NCBI RefSeq assembly: GCF_024600715.1
Contig: NZ_CP102332.1
Span: 4,836,001 to 4,900,000 of the forward strand
DNA length: 64,000 nucleotides
DNA from: Streptomyces changanensis
GTDB lineage: Bacteria; Actinomycetota; Actinomycetes; Streptomycetales; Streptomycetaceae
Reading direction: 5' to 3'
Below the pieces are notes generated by a model. The model had not been told where the DNA came from and made no database searches. It worked only from the letters and a program-made list of their open reading frames with translations. Below are positions 55,378 through 64,000 of the stretch, piece after piece (within the stretch, counting starts at the first letter, position 1; the number at the start of each line of letters is the position of its first letter). The translations under genes were made by a program, and so were the position numbers.

Positions 55378-56996
55378 TGGGGTTCGCCCGCTCGTGCTCG
55401 GTGGCGCTGGTCGGCGTCGACGGGGTGGTGGTGGAGGTCCAGGCGGACCTGGAGCCCGGGGTCGCGGCGTTCACGCTCGTCGGCCTGCCGGACAAGAGCC
55501 TCTCGGAGAGCCGCGACCGCGTCCGCGCCGCGATCGTCAACTCCGGCGCCGAGTGGCCGCAGAAGAAGCTCACGGTCGGGCTCAGCCCCGCCTCCGTACC
55601 GAAAGCCGGTTCCAGTTTCGACCTCGCCGTCGCTTGCGCCGTCCTGGGAGCGGCCGAGCTGGTCGACCCGCGCACGATCGCCGACCTCGTCCTCATCGGC
55701 GAGCTCGGCCTCGACGGGCGGGTCCGCCCGGTGCGCGGGGTGCTGCCGGCCGTCCTCGCGGCCGCCGAAGCCGGCTACGAACAGGTGGTCGTGCCGGAGC
55801 AGAACGCCGGCGAGGCGTCCCTCGTGCCCGGGGTGGCCGTCCTGGGGGTGCGGAGCCTGCGCCAGCTCCTCGCCGTCCTCACCGACGGGCCCGTGCCCGA
55901 GGAGGAGCCCGCGGAAGCGGGCAGGCCCGACCCCATGCTGGCGGGTCTCGTCATCCCCGGTGCCGGGCTCGGCACCGGCCTGGCCGCCGACCCTGGCGAC
56001 AGCCCCGACCTGGCCGACGTCGCCGGGCAGCGCGCCGCCCGGCTGGCCCTGGAGGTCGCCGCGGCGGGCGGCCACCACCTGCTGCTCTCCGGCCCGCCCG
56101 GCGCGGGCAAGACCATGCTGGCCGAGCGCATGCCCGGCCTGCTGCCGCCGCTCACCCCGGCCGAGTCACTGGAGGTGACCGCCGTCCACTCCGTCGCGGG
56201 CATCCTGCCGCCGGGGAAGCCCCTGGTCAGCAGAGCTCCCTACTGCGCCCCGCACCACTCGGCGACGATGCAGTCGCTCGTCGGCGGCGGCAACGGGGTG
56301 CCACGGCCCGGCGCCGTCTCGCTCGCGCACCACGGGATCCTCTTCCTGGACGAGGCGCCCGAGTTCTCGGGCCGCGCCCTGGACGCGCTGCGACAGCCAC
56401 TGGAGTCGGGCCACGTCGTGATCGCCCGCGCGGCGGGCGTGGTGCGGCTGCCGGCACGGTTCCTGATGGTCCTCGCCGCGAACCCCTGCCCCTGCGGCCG
56501 GCACAGCGCGCACGGCGACAGCTGCGAGTGCCCCTCGTCGGTGATCCGCCGCTACCAGGCCCGTCTGTCCGGCCCGCTCCTGGACCGGGTCGATCTTCGG
56601 GTCGAGGCCGAGCCGGTCAGCCGCGCCGACCTGCTGGCGGCGGACGGCGAGCCGACCGCCATCGTCGCCGCCCGCGTCCACGCCGCGCGGGCCCGGGCCG
56701 CCGCCCGCCTGTCCGGCACCCCGTGGACGCGCAACGCGGACGTCCCCGGCCACGAACTGCGCACCCGCTGGCACCCCGCCCCCGGCGCGCTGGCCGCCGC
56801 CGAACGCGAGATCGAACGCGGCCTGCTCACCGCCCGGGGCCTGGACCGGGTCCTGCGCGTCGCCTGGACCCTCGCCGACCTGGCGGGCCGGTCCCGCCCC
56901 GAGACGAACGACGTCAACCTCGCCTTGGAACTGCGCACGGGCATCTCCCGGGGCGTCCCCGTGGGGGCGGCCCCGGGCCGGGACGGCCGACGGTGA
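55377..56996 (+). CDS. comM: ComM/YifB-family Mg-chelatase-like AAA+ ATPase
   Basis: 539 residues. An N-terminal Lon-like fold (VEVQADLEPGVAAFTLVGLP), Walker A SGPPGAGKTMLAERMPG near residue 240, Walker B FLDEAPEFSGRALDALRQP, and NPCPCGRHSAHGDSCEC, a cysteine cluster before sensor 1. In Gammaproteobacteria ComM is a branch-migration helicase for natural transformation. The streptomycete function is untested as far as I know. Coupled to the YraN-like gene. Confidence 0.94.
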   Translation: MGFARSCSVALVGVDGVVVEVQADLEPGVAAFTLVGLPDKSLSESRDRVRAAIVNSGAEWPQKKLTVGLSPASVPKAGSSFDLAVACAVLGAAELVDPRTIADLVLIGELGLDGRVRPVRGVLPAVLAAAEAGYEQVVVPEQNAGEASLVPGVAVLGVRSLRQLLAVLTDGPVPEEEPAEAGRPDPMLAGLVIPGAGLGTGLAADPGDSPDLADVAGQRAARLALEVAAAGGHHLLLSGPPGAGKTMLAERMPGLLPPLTPAESLEVTAVHSVAGILPPGKPLVSRAPYCAPHHSATMQSLVGGGNGVPRPGAVSLAHHGILFLDEAPEFSGRALDALRQPLESGHVVIARAAGVVRLPARFLMVLAANPCPCGRHSAHGDSCECPSSVIRRYQARLSGPLLDRVDLRVEAEPVSRADLLAADGEPTAIVAARVHAARARAAARLSGTPWTRNADVPGHELRTRWHPAPGALAAAEREIERGLLTARGLDRVLRVAWTLADLAGRSRPETNDVNLALELRTGISRGVPVGAAPGRDGRR

Positions 56997-57212
56997 ACGG
57001 GGGCCCCGCCCCGCCACACGGCGGACGGGGCAGCGGGAGGGCGCGGGTGTGCACGGGGGCCGGGGAGCGGGGGTGATGGCCGCGCGTGCGTGTGGCAGGT
57101 CGTGACCGAGAGGGCGAGCGTCGTCGGCCGTCGGCTGTCGACCCTCGGCCGGTGCGGCGGCGGGTGCCGCCGCGGCAGGTGGGGTTGCCGGTGGATCTCC
57201 AAGGGGGAACGG

Positions 57213-58415
57213 GTGGAGCGCGTGGAACGGGTGGGGCACGGGGGTGCCGAGGTGACGGTGGCGGACGACGAGCGGGTCGCTCGGGCCGCGCTCTGCCGGG
57301 TCGTCGAGCCCGGGGACGAGCACGGCGGCCGGTGGCTCCGGGAGCTCGGTGCCGTGGAGCTGCTGCGGCGGCTGACCGCGGAGCCGTACCGGGCGGGGGC
57401 GCTCACCGGTGCCCGCGAGCGGCGGATCCAGGGCTACCTGGCCCGCGCGGCCCGAGTGAGGCCGCACCAGGACCTGGAGGGGATCGGGCGCATCGGCGGG
57501 CGCTTCGTCGTACCGGGCGACGCGGAGTGGCCGAGTCAGCTCGACGACCTCGGCGACGCCCGGCCCGTGGGCCTGTGGGTGCGGGGAGGGCCCGACCTGC
57601 GGCGCTGGGCGCTGCGTTCCGTCGCCGTGGTCGGCGCCCGCGCCTGCACACCGTACGGCGCGCACATGGCGGCCGCCCTCGGCGCGGGGCTGGCCGAGCG
57701 CGGCTGGGTCGTCGTCTCCGGCGCGGCCTTCGGCATCGACGGCGCCGCGCACCGCGGCGCCCTCGGTGCGCAGGGCGCCACCGTCGCCGTCCTCGCCTGC
57801 GGCGTGGACGTGCCCTACCCGCGCGGCCACGCCGGGCTGATCGGCCGTATCGCCGAACAAGGGCTCCTCGTGGGGGAGCTGCCGCCCGGTGACCACCCCA
57901 CCCCGGCGCGGTTCCTGCTGCGCAACCGCGTCATCGCCGCCCTCACCCGGGGCACCGTCGTCGTGGAGGCCGCCTACCGCAGCGGCGCGCTCGCCACGGC
58001 CCGGGACGCGCAGCACCTCGGCCGCCACACCATGGGCGTCCCGGGGCCCGCCACCAGCGGCCTCTCCGGTGGTGTCCACGAACTGCTGCGCGGCGGCGCC
58101 GTCCTCGTCACCGACGCCGACGATGTCGCCGAACTCGTCGGCGACATCGGGGAGCTCGCCCCCGCGCGCCGCGGCCCCGTCGTCCCGCGCGACCTCCTCG
58201 ACCCGGTCACGGCGCGCGTGCTGGACGCCCTCCCCCCACCCGGCCGGACCGCGAGCGCGGCCGACCTGGCGGCGACCGCCGGGACCAGCGTTGACGACGT
58301 ACTCGGCAGACTGTACGAACTCCACTCCCTCGGACACGCCGAACGGCAGGGCGACGCATGGGGGTTGACGGACCCCGCCCGGCACCCCCCGAACGCCCGG
58401 CGAGGCGGTCCTTGA
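57213..58415 (+). CDS. dprA: DNA-processing protein DprA
   Basis: 400 residues. The Rossmann-fold core is SVAVVGARACTPYGAHMAAA and VVVSGAAFGIDGAAHRGAL, with RNRVIAALTRGTVVVEAAYR. A winged-helix DML1-like domain ends the protein (ADLAATAGTSVDDVLGRLYE). DprA loads RecA on incoming single strands. The start is uncertain: GTG 57213 with AAGGGGGA upstream is preferred; 57252 or 57258 also fit. In S. coelicolor I recall a stretch of extra genes between dprA and whiG; here whiG follows after 234 bases with no other gene. Confidence 0.9.
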   Translation: MERVERVGHGGAEVTVADDERVARAALCRVVEPGDEHGGRWLRELGAVELLRRLTAEPYRAGALTGARERRIQGYLARAARVRPHQDLEGIGRIGGRFVVPGDAEWPSQLDDLGDARPVGLWVRGGPDLRRWALRSVAVVGARACTPYGAHMAAALGAGLAERGWVVVSGAAFGIDGAAHRGALGAQGATVAVLACGVDVPYPRGHAGLIGRIAEQGLLVGELPPGDHPTPARFLLRNRVIAALTRGTVVVEAAYRSGALATARDAQHLGRHTMGVPGPATSGLSGGVHELLRGGAVLVTDADDVAELVGDIGELAPARRGPVVPRDLLDPVTARVLDALPPPGRTASAADLAATAGTSVDDVLGRLYELHSLGHAERQGDAWGLTDPARHPPNARRGGP

Positions 58416-58649
58416 CCTGGAGCATTCGGGTGAAAAGGTGAGCCCGATGACCAGCTTCGTCCCACAGGAGACGGCGGAAGGCCGTCGTGCGGCCGGCCAC
58501 CCCCATTCGAAGATGCGGCCGACGGCGCGGTCCCGCCTGCGGTCGAACCCCTCAGCTTCGCTCACCGCAACGGCCCAGTCACGCTACGCTCACCGCTACC
58601 ACCTCCCCGGCACCCCCGCACACCACGGCAGAACGGCTCAAGGCGACGC

Positions 58650-59486
58650 ATGCCCCAGCACACCTCCGGGTCCGACCGCGCTGCGGTGCCCCGCGCTGCC
58701 CGGAGCAGCGTGCGGCCGGCCGCTCCCTCGTCCCTGGACGAGTTGTGGCGGTCGTACAAGGAGACGGGTGACGAGCGGCTGCGGGAACAGCTGATCCTGC
58801 ACTACTCGCCCCTCGTGAAGTACGTCGCGGGCCGGGTCAGCGTCGGCCTGCCGTCCAACGTCGAGCAGGCCGACTTCGTCTCCTCCGGCGTCTTCGGGCT
58901 GATCGACGCGATCGAGAAGTTCGACATCGACCGGTCGATCAAGTTCGAGACGTACGCGATCACCCGGATCCGCGGCGCCATGATCGACGAACTGCGCGCC
59001 CTGGACTGGATCCCCCGCTCCGTCCGGCAGAAGGCCAGAGCCGTCGAGCGCGCCTACGCCACCCTGGAGGCCCAGCTGCGGCGCACCCCCTCCGAGGGGG
59101 AGGTGGCCGCCGAGATGGGCATCCCCGTCGAGGAGCTCCACGGCGTCTTCAGCCAGCTCTCCCTGGCCAACGTCGTCGCCCTGGAGGAGCTGCTGCACGT
59201 CGGCGGGGAGAACGGCGACCGGCTCAGCCTCATGGACACCCTGGAGGACACCGCCGCCGACGACCCCGTCGAGGTCGCCGAGGGGCGCGAGCTGCGCCGG
59301 CTCCTCGCCCGCGCCATCAACACCCTCCCGGACCGCGAGAAGACCGTCGTCACCCTCTACTACTACGAGGGACTCACCCTCGCCGAGATCGGCAACGTCC
59401 TCGGCGTCACCGAGAGCCGTGTCAGCCAGATCCACACCAAGTCCGTGCTCCAGCTCCGGGCGAAGCTGGCGGATCTGGGACGTTGA
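58650..59486 (+). CDS. whiG: Sporulation RNA polymerase sigma factor WhiG
   Basis: 278 residues, FliA-type sigma factor that triggers sporulation septation in aerial hyphae. Region 2 has [20 protein letters not shown] and [19 protein letters not shown] (2.4), [19 protein letters not shown] is between 2 and 3, and region 4 is [24 protein letters not shown] 58650 gives the usual [10 protein letters not shown] start. It is regulated post-transcriptionally by RsiG with c-di-GMP. No regulator gene lies beside it here. 58416-58649 carries only the promoter region. Confidence 0.96.
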   Translation: MPQHTSGSDRAAVPRAARSSVRPAAPSSLDELWRSYKETGDERLREQLILHYSPLVKYVAGRVSVGLPSNVEQADFVSSGVFGLIDAIEKFDIDRSIKFETYAITRIRGAMIDELRALDWIPRSVRQKARAVERAYATLEAQLRRTPSEGEVAAEMGIPVEELHGVFSQLSLANVVALEELLHVGGENGDRLSLMDTLEDTAADDPVEVAEGRELRRLLARAINTLPDREKTVVTLYYYEGLTLAEIGNVLGVTESRVSQIHTKSVLQLRAKLADLGR

Positions 59487-59534
59487 CGCCGGAGAGCCCC
59501 CCGGCGTCGAACGGACGGCCGTAGAGTTGGAGCC

Positions 59535-60119
59535 GTGCCAAGGATTCGAGCGGCCTCGGTGGCCGAGCACCGGACGATGCAGCGCGCCGCCCTGCTGGAC
59601 GCGGCGCGCTCCCTGCTGTCCGAGGGCGGTACGGAAGCGCTGACCTTCCCCGCCCTCGCCGAGCGGACCGGCCTGGCCCGGTCGTCGGTGTACGAGTACT
59701 TCCGCTCGCGCGCGGCCGTGGTCGAGGAGCTGTGCGCGGTCGACTTCCCCGTCTGGGCCACCGACGTCGAGGCGGCCATGGCCGCCGCCGGCACGCCGGA
59801 GGCGAAGGTGGAGGCGTACGTACGCCGGCAGCTGGAGCTCGTCGGTGACCGCAGGCACCGCGCCGTCGTCGCCATCTCCGCCAGCGAACTGGACGACGGG
59901 GCCCGCGAGAAGATCCGCGCCGCGCACGGCGGGCTCGTCACGATGGTCGTGGACGCCCTGCGCGACCTCGGCCAGACCGAGCCGAGGCTCGCCGCGATGC
60001 TCCTCCAGGGCGTCGTGGACGCCGCCGTCCGCCGGATCGAGCTGGGCGCGGCCGAGGAGCCGTCCGCCATCGCCGACACGGCCGTCGCCGTCGCCCTGCG
60101 CGGCGTCACCCACACCTGA
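59535..60119 (+). CDS. TetR-family transcriptional regulator
   Basis: 194 residues with an N-terminal TetR HTH (RAALLDAARSLLSEGGTEAL, ALAERTGLARSSVYEYFRSR) and a helical ligand domain. GTG at 59535 is preceded by TAGAGT (59522-59527) at leaderless spacing. It lies between whiG and the M23 gene, so those are possible but unproven targets. Confidence 0.92.
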   Translation: MPRIRAASVAEHRTMQRAALLDAARSLLSEGGTEALTFPALAERTGLARSSVYEYFRSRAAVVEELCAVDFPVWATDVEAAMAAAGTPEAKVEAYVRRQLELVGDRRHRAVVAISASELDDGAREKIRAAHGGLVTMVVDALRDLGQTEPRLAAMLLQGVVDAAVRRIELGAAEEPSAIADTAVAVALRGVTHT

Positions 60120-60165
60120 TCCCCGCCCCCGTCGGGCCGCCTGTCCGCGGCTCGGCACCGGCACG

Positions 60166-61278
60166 TCAGCCGAGCGGCAGCAGGCGGGACGGCGCGCGGC
60201 GCAGAAGGTGGGGCGGCAGCAGCGAGAGCGGGTCCAGGTAGGCGGCCCCGTGCCGCAGGCCCCAGTGCAGGCACACCCCCGCGCAGTGCGACGGGGCGTC
60301 CGCCGTCGTCACGGCCACCACCTGACCCGCGCGCACCTCGGCGCCCCGGGCCACCACGGCGCGCACCGGCTCGTACGTGAAGCGCAGCGGCACCCCGCCC
60401 GGCGGCGCGGGCAGCGTCACCGACAGCACGCCCCGCCCCGCCACCGGGCCCGCGAACGACACCCGCCCGCCCGCCGCCGCCCGTACCGGGGTACCCGGCG
60501 GCGCGGCCAGGTCGACGCCCCGGTGCCCCGGACCGTACGGCGAGGCGGGCGGCTGCCAGCCCCGCACGACCAGCGCCCGCGGCGGCCCCACGGGCCACAC
60601 CGCCTCCGCGACCGGCAGCGCACCGCCCCGGCCGCCGGCGCCACCCGCCCCCGGTGCCGTGGCACCCGCGGTCCCGGCCCCCCGCGGCTCCGCCCCCGCC
60701 GCTGTCCTCCCGCCCGGCGGTCCGCCGCCCGGCGGCACCGCGCCCAGCACCCGCGCACCTGCCCGCCCGGCCCCCGACGCCACCGGCACCCGGCTCGCCG
60801 GCGCCCCGTCCGGGCGCGCCTCGGGTCGTGCGGAGCCCGGCGGCCCGGCGCCCGCACGCCCCGCTCCCGGGGACCCGGCGCCCGCGAGCCCCGCTGCGGG
60901 ACGCCCGCCCGGGACTGCTGATGCCCCGAAGCCCGAAGCCCCGGCCCCCACCGGCCCCACCGCCCCGGTGCCCGAAGCCCCGGCCCCCAGCAGCCCCACC
61001 GCCCCCCCGCCCGGCGGCCCCATCGCCCCGGTGCCCGAAGCCCCGGCCCCCGGCGGCCCCGCCGCCCCCGCGCCCGGCGGCGCTGCCACCCCGACACCGT
61101 CCATGAGCCCCTGCGCCCCCGCTCCTGGTGCGTGCTCCCCGAGAGCCGGCAGGGGCATCGGCGGCCCGGGGTGCGGCCCCGGCGGCCGGGCCGACAGGGG
61201 GAGCAGGGCCGGCACGGGGAGAAGGAGGAGCAGCAGCAGGAGGGCCGTCAGGGTGAGGGGGTGGTGGCGTCGTGTCAT
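60166..61278 (-). CDS. M23-family peptidase-like protein with Pro/Ala/Gly repeat linker
   Basis: 370 residues. Signal peptide or anchor: [21 protein letters not shown] repeat-rich linker of Pro/Gly/Ala occupies about residues 30-245, with [16 protein letters not shown] units. A LytM/M23 domain ends the protein ([20 protein letters not shown], with HxxxD). The second metal motif is CLHWGL, so the first histidine of HxH is cysteine; SHCAGV precedes it. Activity is therefore uncertain. ATG 61278 has GGGGAGAG upstream. It is divergent from rpsB. Confidence 0.85.
   Translation of the reverse strand: MTRRHHPLTLTALLLLLLLLPVPALLPLSARPPGPHPGPPMPLPALGEHAPGAGAQGLMDGVGVAAPPGAGAAGPPGAGASGTGAMGPPGGGAVGLLGAGASGTGAVGPVGAGASGFGASAVPGGRPAAGLAGAGSPGAGRAGAGPPGSARPEARPDGAPASRVPVASGAGRAGARVLGAVPPGGGPPGGRTAAGAEPRGAGTAGATAPGAGGAGGRGGALPVAEAVWPVGPPRALVVRGWQPPASPYGPGHRGVDLAAPPGTPVRAAAGGRVSFAGPVAGRGVLSVTLPAPPGGVPLRFTYEPVRAVVARGAEVRAGQVVAVTTADAPSHCAGVCLHWGLRHGAAYLDPLSLLPPHLLRRAPSRLLPLG
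60930..61100. repeat. Tandem repeats within the M23-like gene
   Basis: Imperfect units of about 27-48 bases containing GTGCCCGAAGCCCCGGCCCC recur at least three times, encoding the [13 protein letters not shown] linker on the minus strand. Confidence 0.8.
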
Positions 61279-61350
61279 GCCCGCACTCTCCCCCCGCACC
61301 GCCCGGCCGGGTGGATCATGACGCGGGACTGGGGATGACGAGGCCGGTTG

Positions 61351-61379
61351 TGGACAGCGCCGTCACCCGGCGGTGTCCA
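61351..61379 (+). promoter_or_regulatory. Inverted repeat in the rpsB promoter/leader region
   Basis: TGGACA-G-CGCCG (61351-61362) pairs with CGGCG-G-TGTCCA (61368-61379) around a five-base loop, just before TACACT (61387-61392), a possible -10 of rpsB. It could be an operator or part of a leader. Confidence 0.4.
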
Positions 61380-61532
61380 GGTCCCGTACACTTCTTCTGG
61401 CGACCCGGGCCACCGGGTCGACTTCGCACGCCCCGCCATCACCTTCGAAAGTCGTGGCAGCGCCCATCGGTCCATTCGTGGCACGGCGCGTCGGGGCGTC
61501 AGGACACAACCGAGAACCAAGGAGAAACGGCC

Positions 61533-62459
61533 ATGGCCGTCGTCACGATGCGGGAGCTGCTGGAGAGCGGCGTCCACTTCGGTCACCAGACCCGTCGCTG
61601 GAACCCGAAGATGAAGCGCTTCATCTTCACCGAGCGCAACGGCATCTACATCATCGACCTGCTCCAGTCGCTGTCGTACATCGACCGCGCCTACGAGTTC
61701 GTCAAGGAGACCGTCGCGCACGGCGGCTCCATCATGTTCGTCGGCACCAAGAAGCAGGCGCAGGAGGCCATCGCCGAGCAGGCGACGCGCGTCGGCATGC
61801 CGTTCGTCAACCAGCGCTGGCTGGGTGGCATGCTCACCAACTTCTCGACCGTCTACAAGCGCCTGCAGCGCCTGAAGGAGCTCGAGGGCATCGACTTCGA
61901 GGACGTGGCCGCCTCCGGCCTCACCAAGAAGGAGCTGCTGGTCCTCTCCCGCGAGAAGGCCAAGCTGGAGAAGACCCTCGGTGGCATCCGCGACATGCAG
62001 AAGGTGCCCAGCGCCGTCTGGATCGTCGACACCAAGAAGGAGCACATCGCCGTCGGCGAGGCTCGCAAGCTGAACATCCCGGTCGTCGCGATCCTCGACA
62101 CCAACTGCGACCCGGACGAGGTCGACTACAAGATCCCGGGCAACGACGACGCGATCCGCTCCGTCACCCTGCTCACCCGCGTGATCGCCGACGCCGTCGC
62201 CGAGGGCCTCATCGCCCGCTCCGGTGCCGCCACCGGTGACTCGAAGCCGGGCGACAAGGCCGCCGGCGAGCCGCTCGCCGAGTGGGAGCGCGACCTGCTC
62301 GCGGGCGAGAAGAAGGCGGACGACGAGTCCGCCGAGAAGCCCGCCGAGGCGCCGGCCGCCGAGGCCCCCGCCGCCGAGGAGGCGCCGGCCGCCGAGGCCC
62401 CCGCCACCGAGGAGGCCCCGGCCACCGAGGCTCCGGCCGCCGAGGCCGAGCAGGCCTGA
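61533..62459 (+). CDS. rpsB: 30S ribosomal protein S2
   Basis: 308 residues. The uS2 core ([57 protein letters not shown]) is followed from about residue 255 by an Ala/Glu/Pro repeat tail ([12 protein letters not shown]) typical of Streptomyces. ATG 61533 with AAGGAG upstream. First gene of rpsB-tsf. Confidence 0.97.
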   Translation: MAVVTMRELLESGVHFGHQTRRWNPKMKRFIFTERNGIYIIDLLQSLSYIDRAYEFVKETVAHGGSIMFVGTKKQAQEAIAEQATRVGMPFVNQRWLGGMLTNFSTVYKRLQRLKELEGIDFEDVAASGLTKKELLVLSREKAKLEKTLGGIRDMQKVPSAVWIVDTKKEHIAVGEARKLNIPVVAILDTNCDPDEVDYKIPGNDDAIRSVTLLTRVIADAVAEGLIARSGAATGDSKPGDKAAGEPLAEWERDLLAGEKKADDESAEKPAEAPAAEAPAAEEAPAAEAPATEEAPATEAPAAEAEQA

Positions 62460-62525
62460 ACCGCGGTCCGGACCTCCGGGTCAGGGTCGGGGACTTCCGA
62501 CCCGGCCTGACCGGTCCGGTCGTCG

Positions 62526-62552
62526 ACGGAGGGGGCCACGAGCCCCCTCCGT
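62526..62552 (+). terminator. Terminator/attenuator between rpsB and tsf
   Basis: Perfect 11-bp stem ACGGAGGGGGC (62526-62536 with 62542-62552) and a five-base loop. It may lower read-through to tsf. Confidence 0.65.
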
Positions 62553-62604
62553 CCACCCCCAGATCTTGGTAGATCTTCCAGACTTCGAGAGAGATTCACG
62601 AATC

Positions 62605-64000
<1,396 letters not shown>

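Noticed and set aside
58438..58794. Small plus-strand frame in the whiG leader
   Set aside because: Overlaps the whiG start out of frame and lacks codon bias or a ribosome site.

Overview
The window is a piece of an actinobacterial chromosome, almost certainly Streptomyces. Base composition is very high in G+C with a strong third-codon-position G/C bias. Many genes start with GTG and overlap by ATGA, GTGA or TGATG. Several proteins are streptomycete hallmarks: NdgR, the lysine-tailed HU protein HupS, the glucose permease GlcP, NsdA, a cluster of four type I signal peptidases, and the sporulation sigma factor WhiG. As far as I can recall, the order from ndgR through leuCD, hupS, rnc, smc, glcP, ftsY, nsdA, amtB-glnK-glnD, ffh, rpsP-trmD-rplS, sipWXYZ and whiG to rpsB-tsf-pyrH matches the conserved core of the S. 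coelicolor chromosome (roughly SCO5550 to SCO5626). That comparison is from memory, not from an alignment.

Layout. 1-5.5 kb: tRNA-Glu, a possibly decayed minus-strand gene, the divergent pair ndgR / leuC-leuD, a small conserved gene and hupS. 5.6-13.2 kb: cofC (cofactor F420), plsC-gpsA (phospholipid precursors), ddl (peptidoglycan), a DUF3515 lipoprotein, a stand-alone Lrp/AsnC ligand domain, thiL-thiD (thiamine) and rpmB. 13.4-23 kb: a DAK2/FakA-like protein, recG, rsmD-coaD, a coiled-coil Tyr-rich protein, yceD-rpmF-rnc and mutM. 23.1-26.3 kb is the only clearly accessory stretch: a flavodoxin-family protein, an unknown membrane-anchored protein, the 3' end of a tyrosine recombinase, a frameshifted small gene and a CAP-domain protein. 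A 21-bp direct repeat brackets the remnants and looks like an old integration scar. 26.4-38.6 kb: acylphosphatase, smc, glcP, a frameshifted NCS1 permease, ftsY, a small prim/pol-domain gene and nsdA. 38.7-43.2 kb: the nitrogen operon amtB-glnK-glnD with a GlnR box. 43.5-50.3 kb: ffh, a methyltransferase, an HEAVH/zinc-ribbon protein, and rpsP-khpA-rimM-trmD-rplS. 50.3-58.4 kb: sipW, sipX, sipY, sipZ, a Nudix hydrolase, a DUF2469 protein, a YraN-like nuclease-fold protein, comM and dprA. 58.6-64 kb: whiG, a TetR regulator, an M23 peptidase, rpsB, tsf and the start of pyrH.

Functionally this is mostly housekeeping: translation (rpmB, rpmF, rpsP, rplS, rpsB, tsf, RNA modification, RNase III), protein targeting (ffh, ftsY and the signal peptidases, all within 20 kb), chromosome maintenance (smc, hupS, recG, mutM, dprA), and nutrient uptake and control (glcP, amtB-glnK-glnD, leuCD with ndgR). 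The most unusual signals are: (i) one 29-nt type I-E CRISPR-like repeat in the 3' UTR of rpmB, with no array; (ii) the integrase remnant and att-like direct repeats at the end of the CAP-domain gene; (iii) a one-base expansion of a G-run that breaks an NCS1 permease; (iv) an SMC protein with two proline-rich, internally repeated insertions; and (v) a cluster of CTTCAAGT repeats around the glcP promoter.
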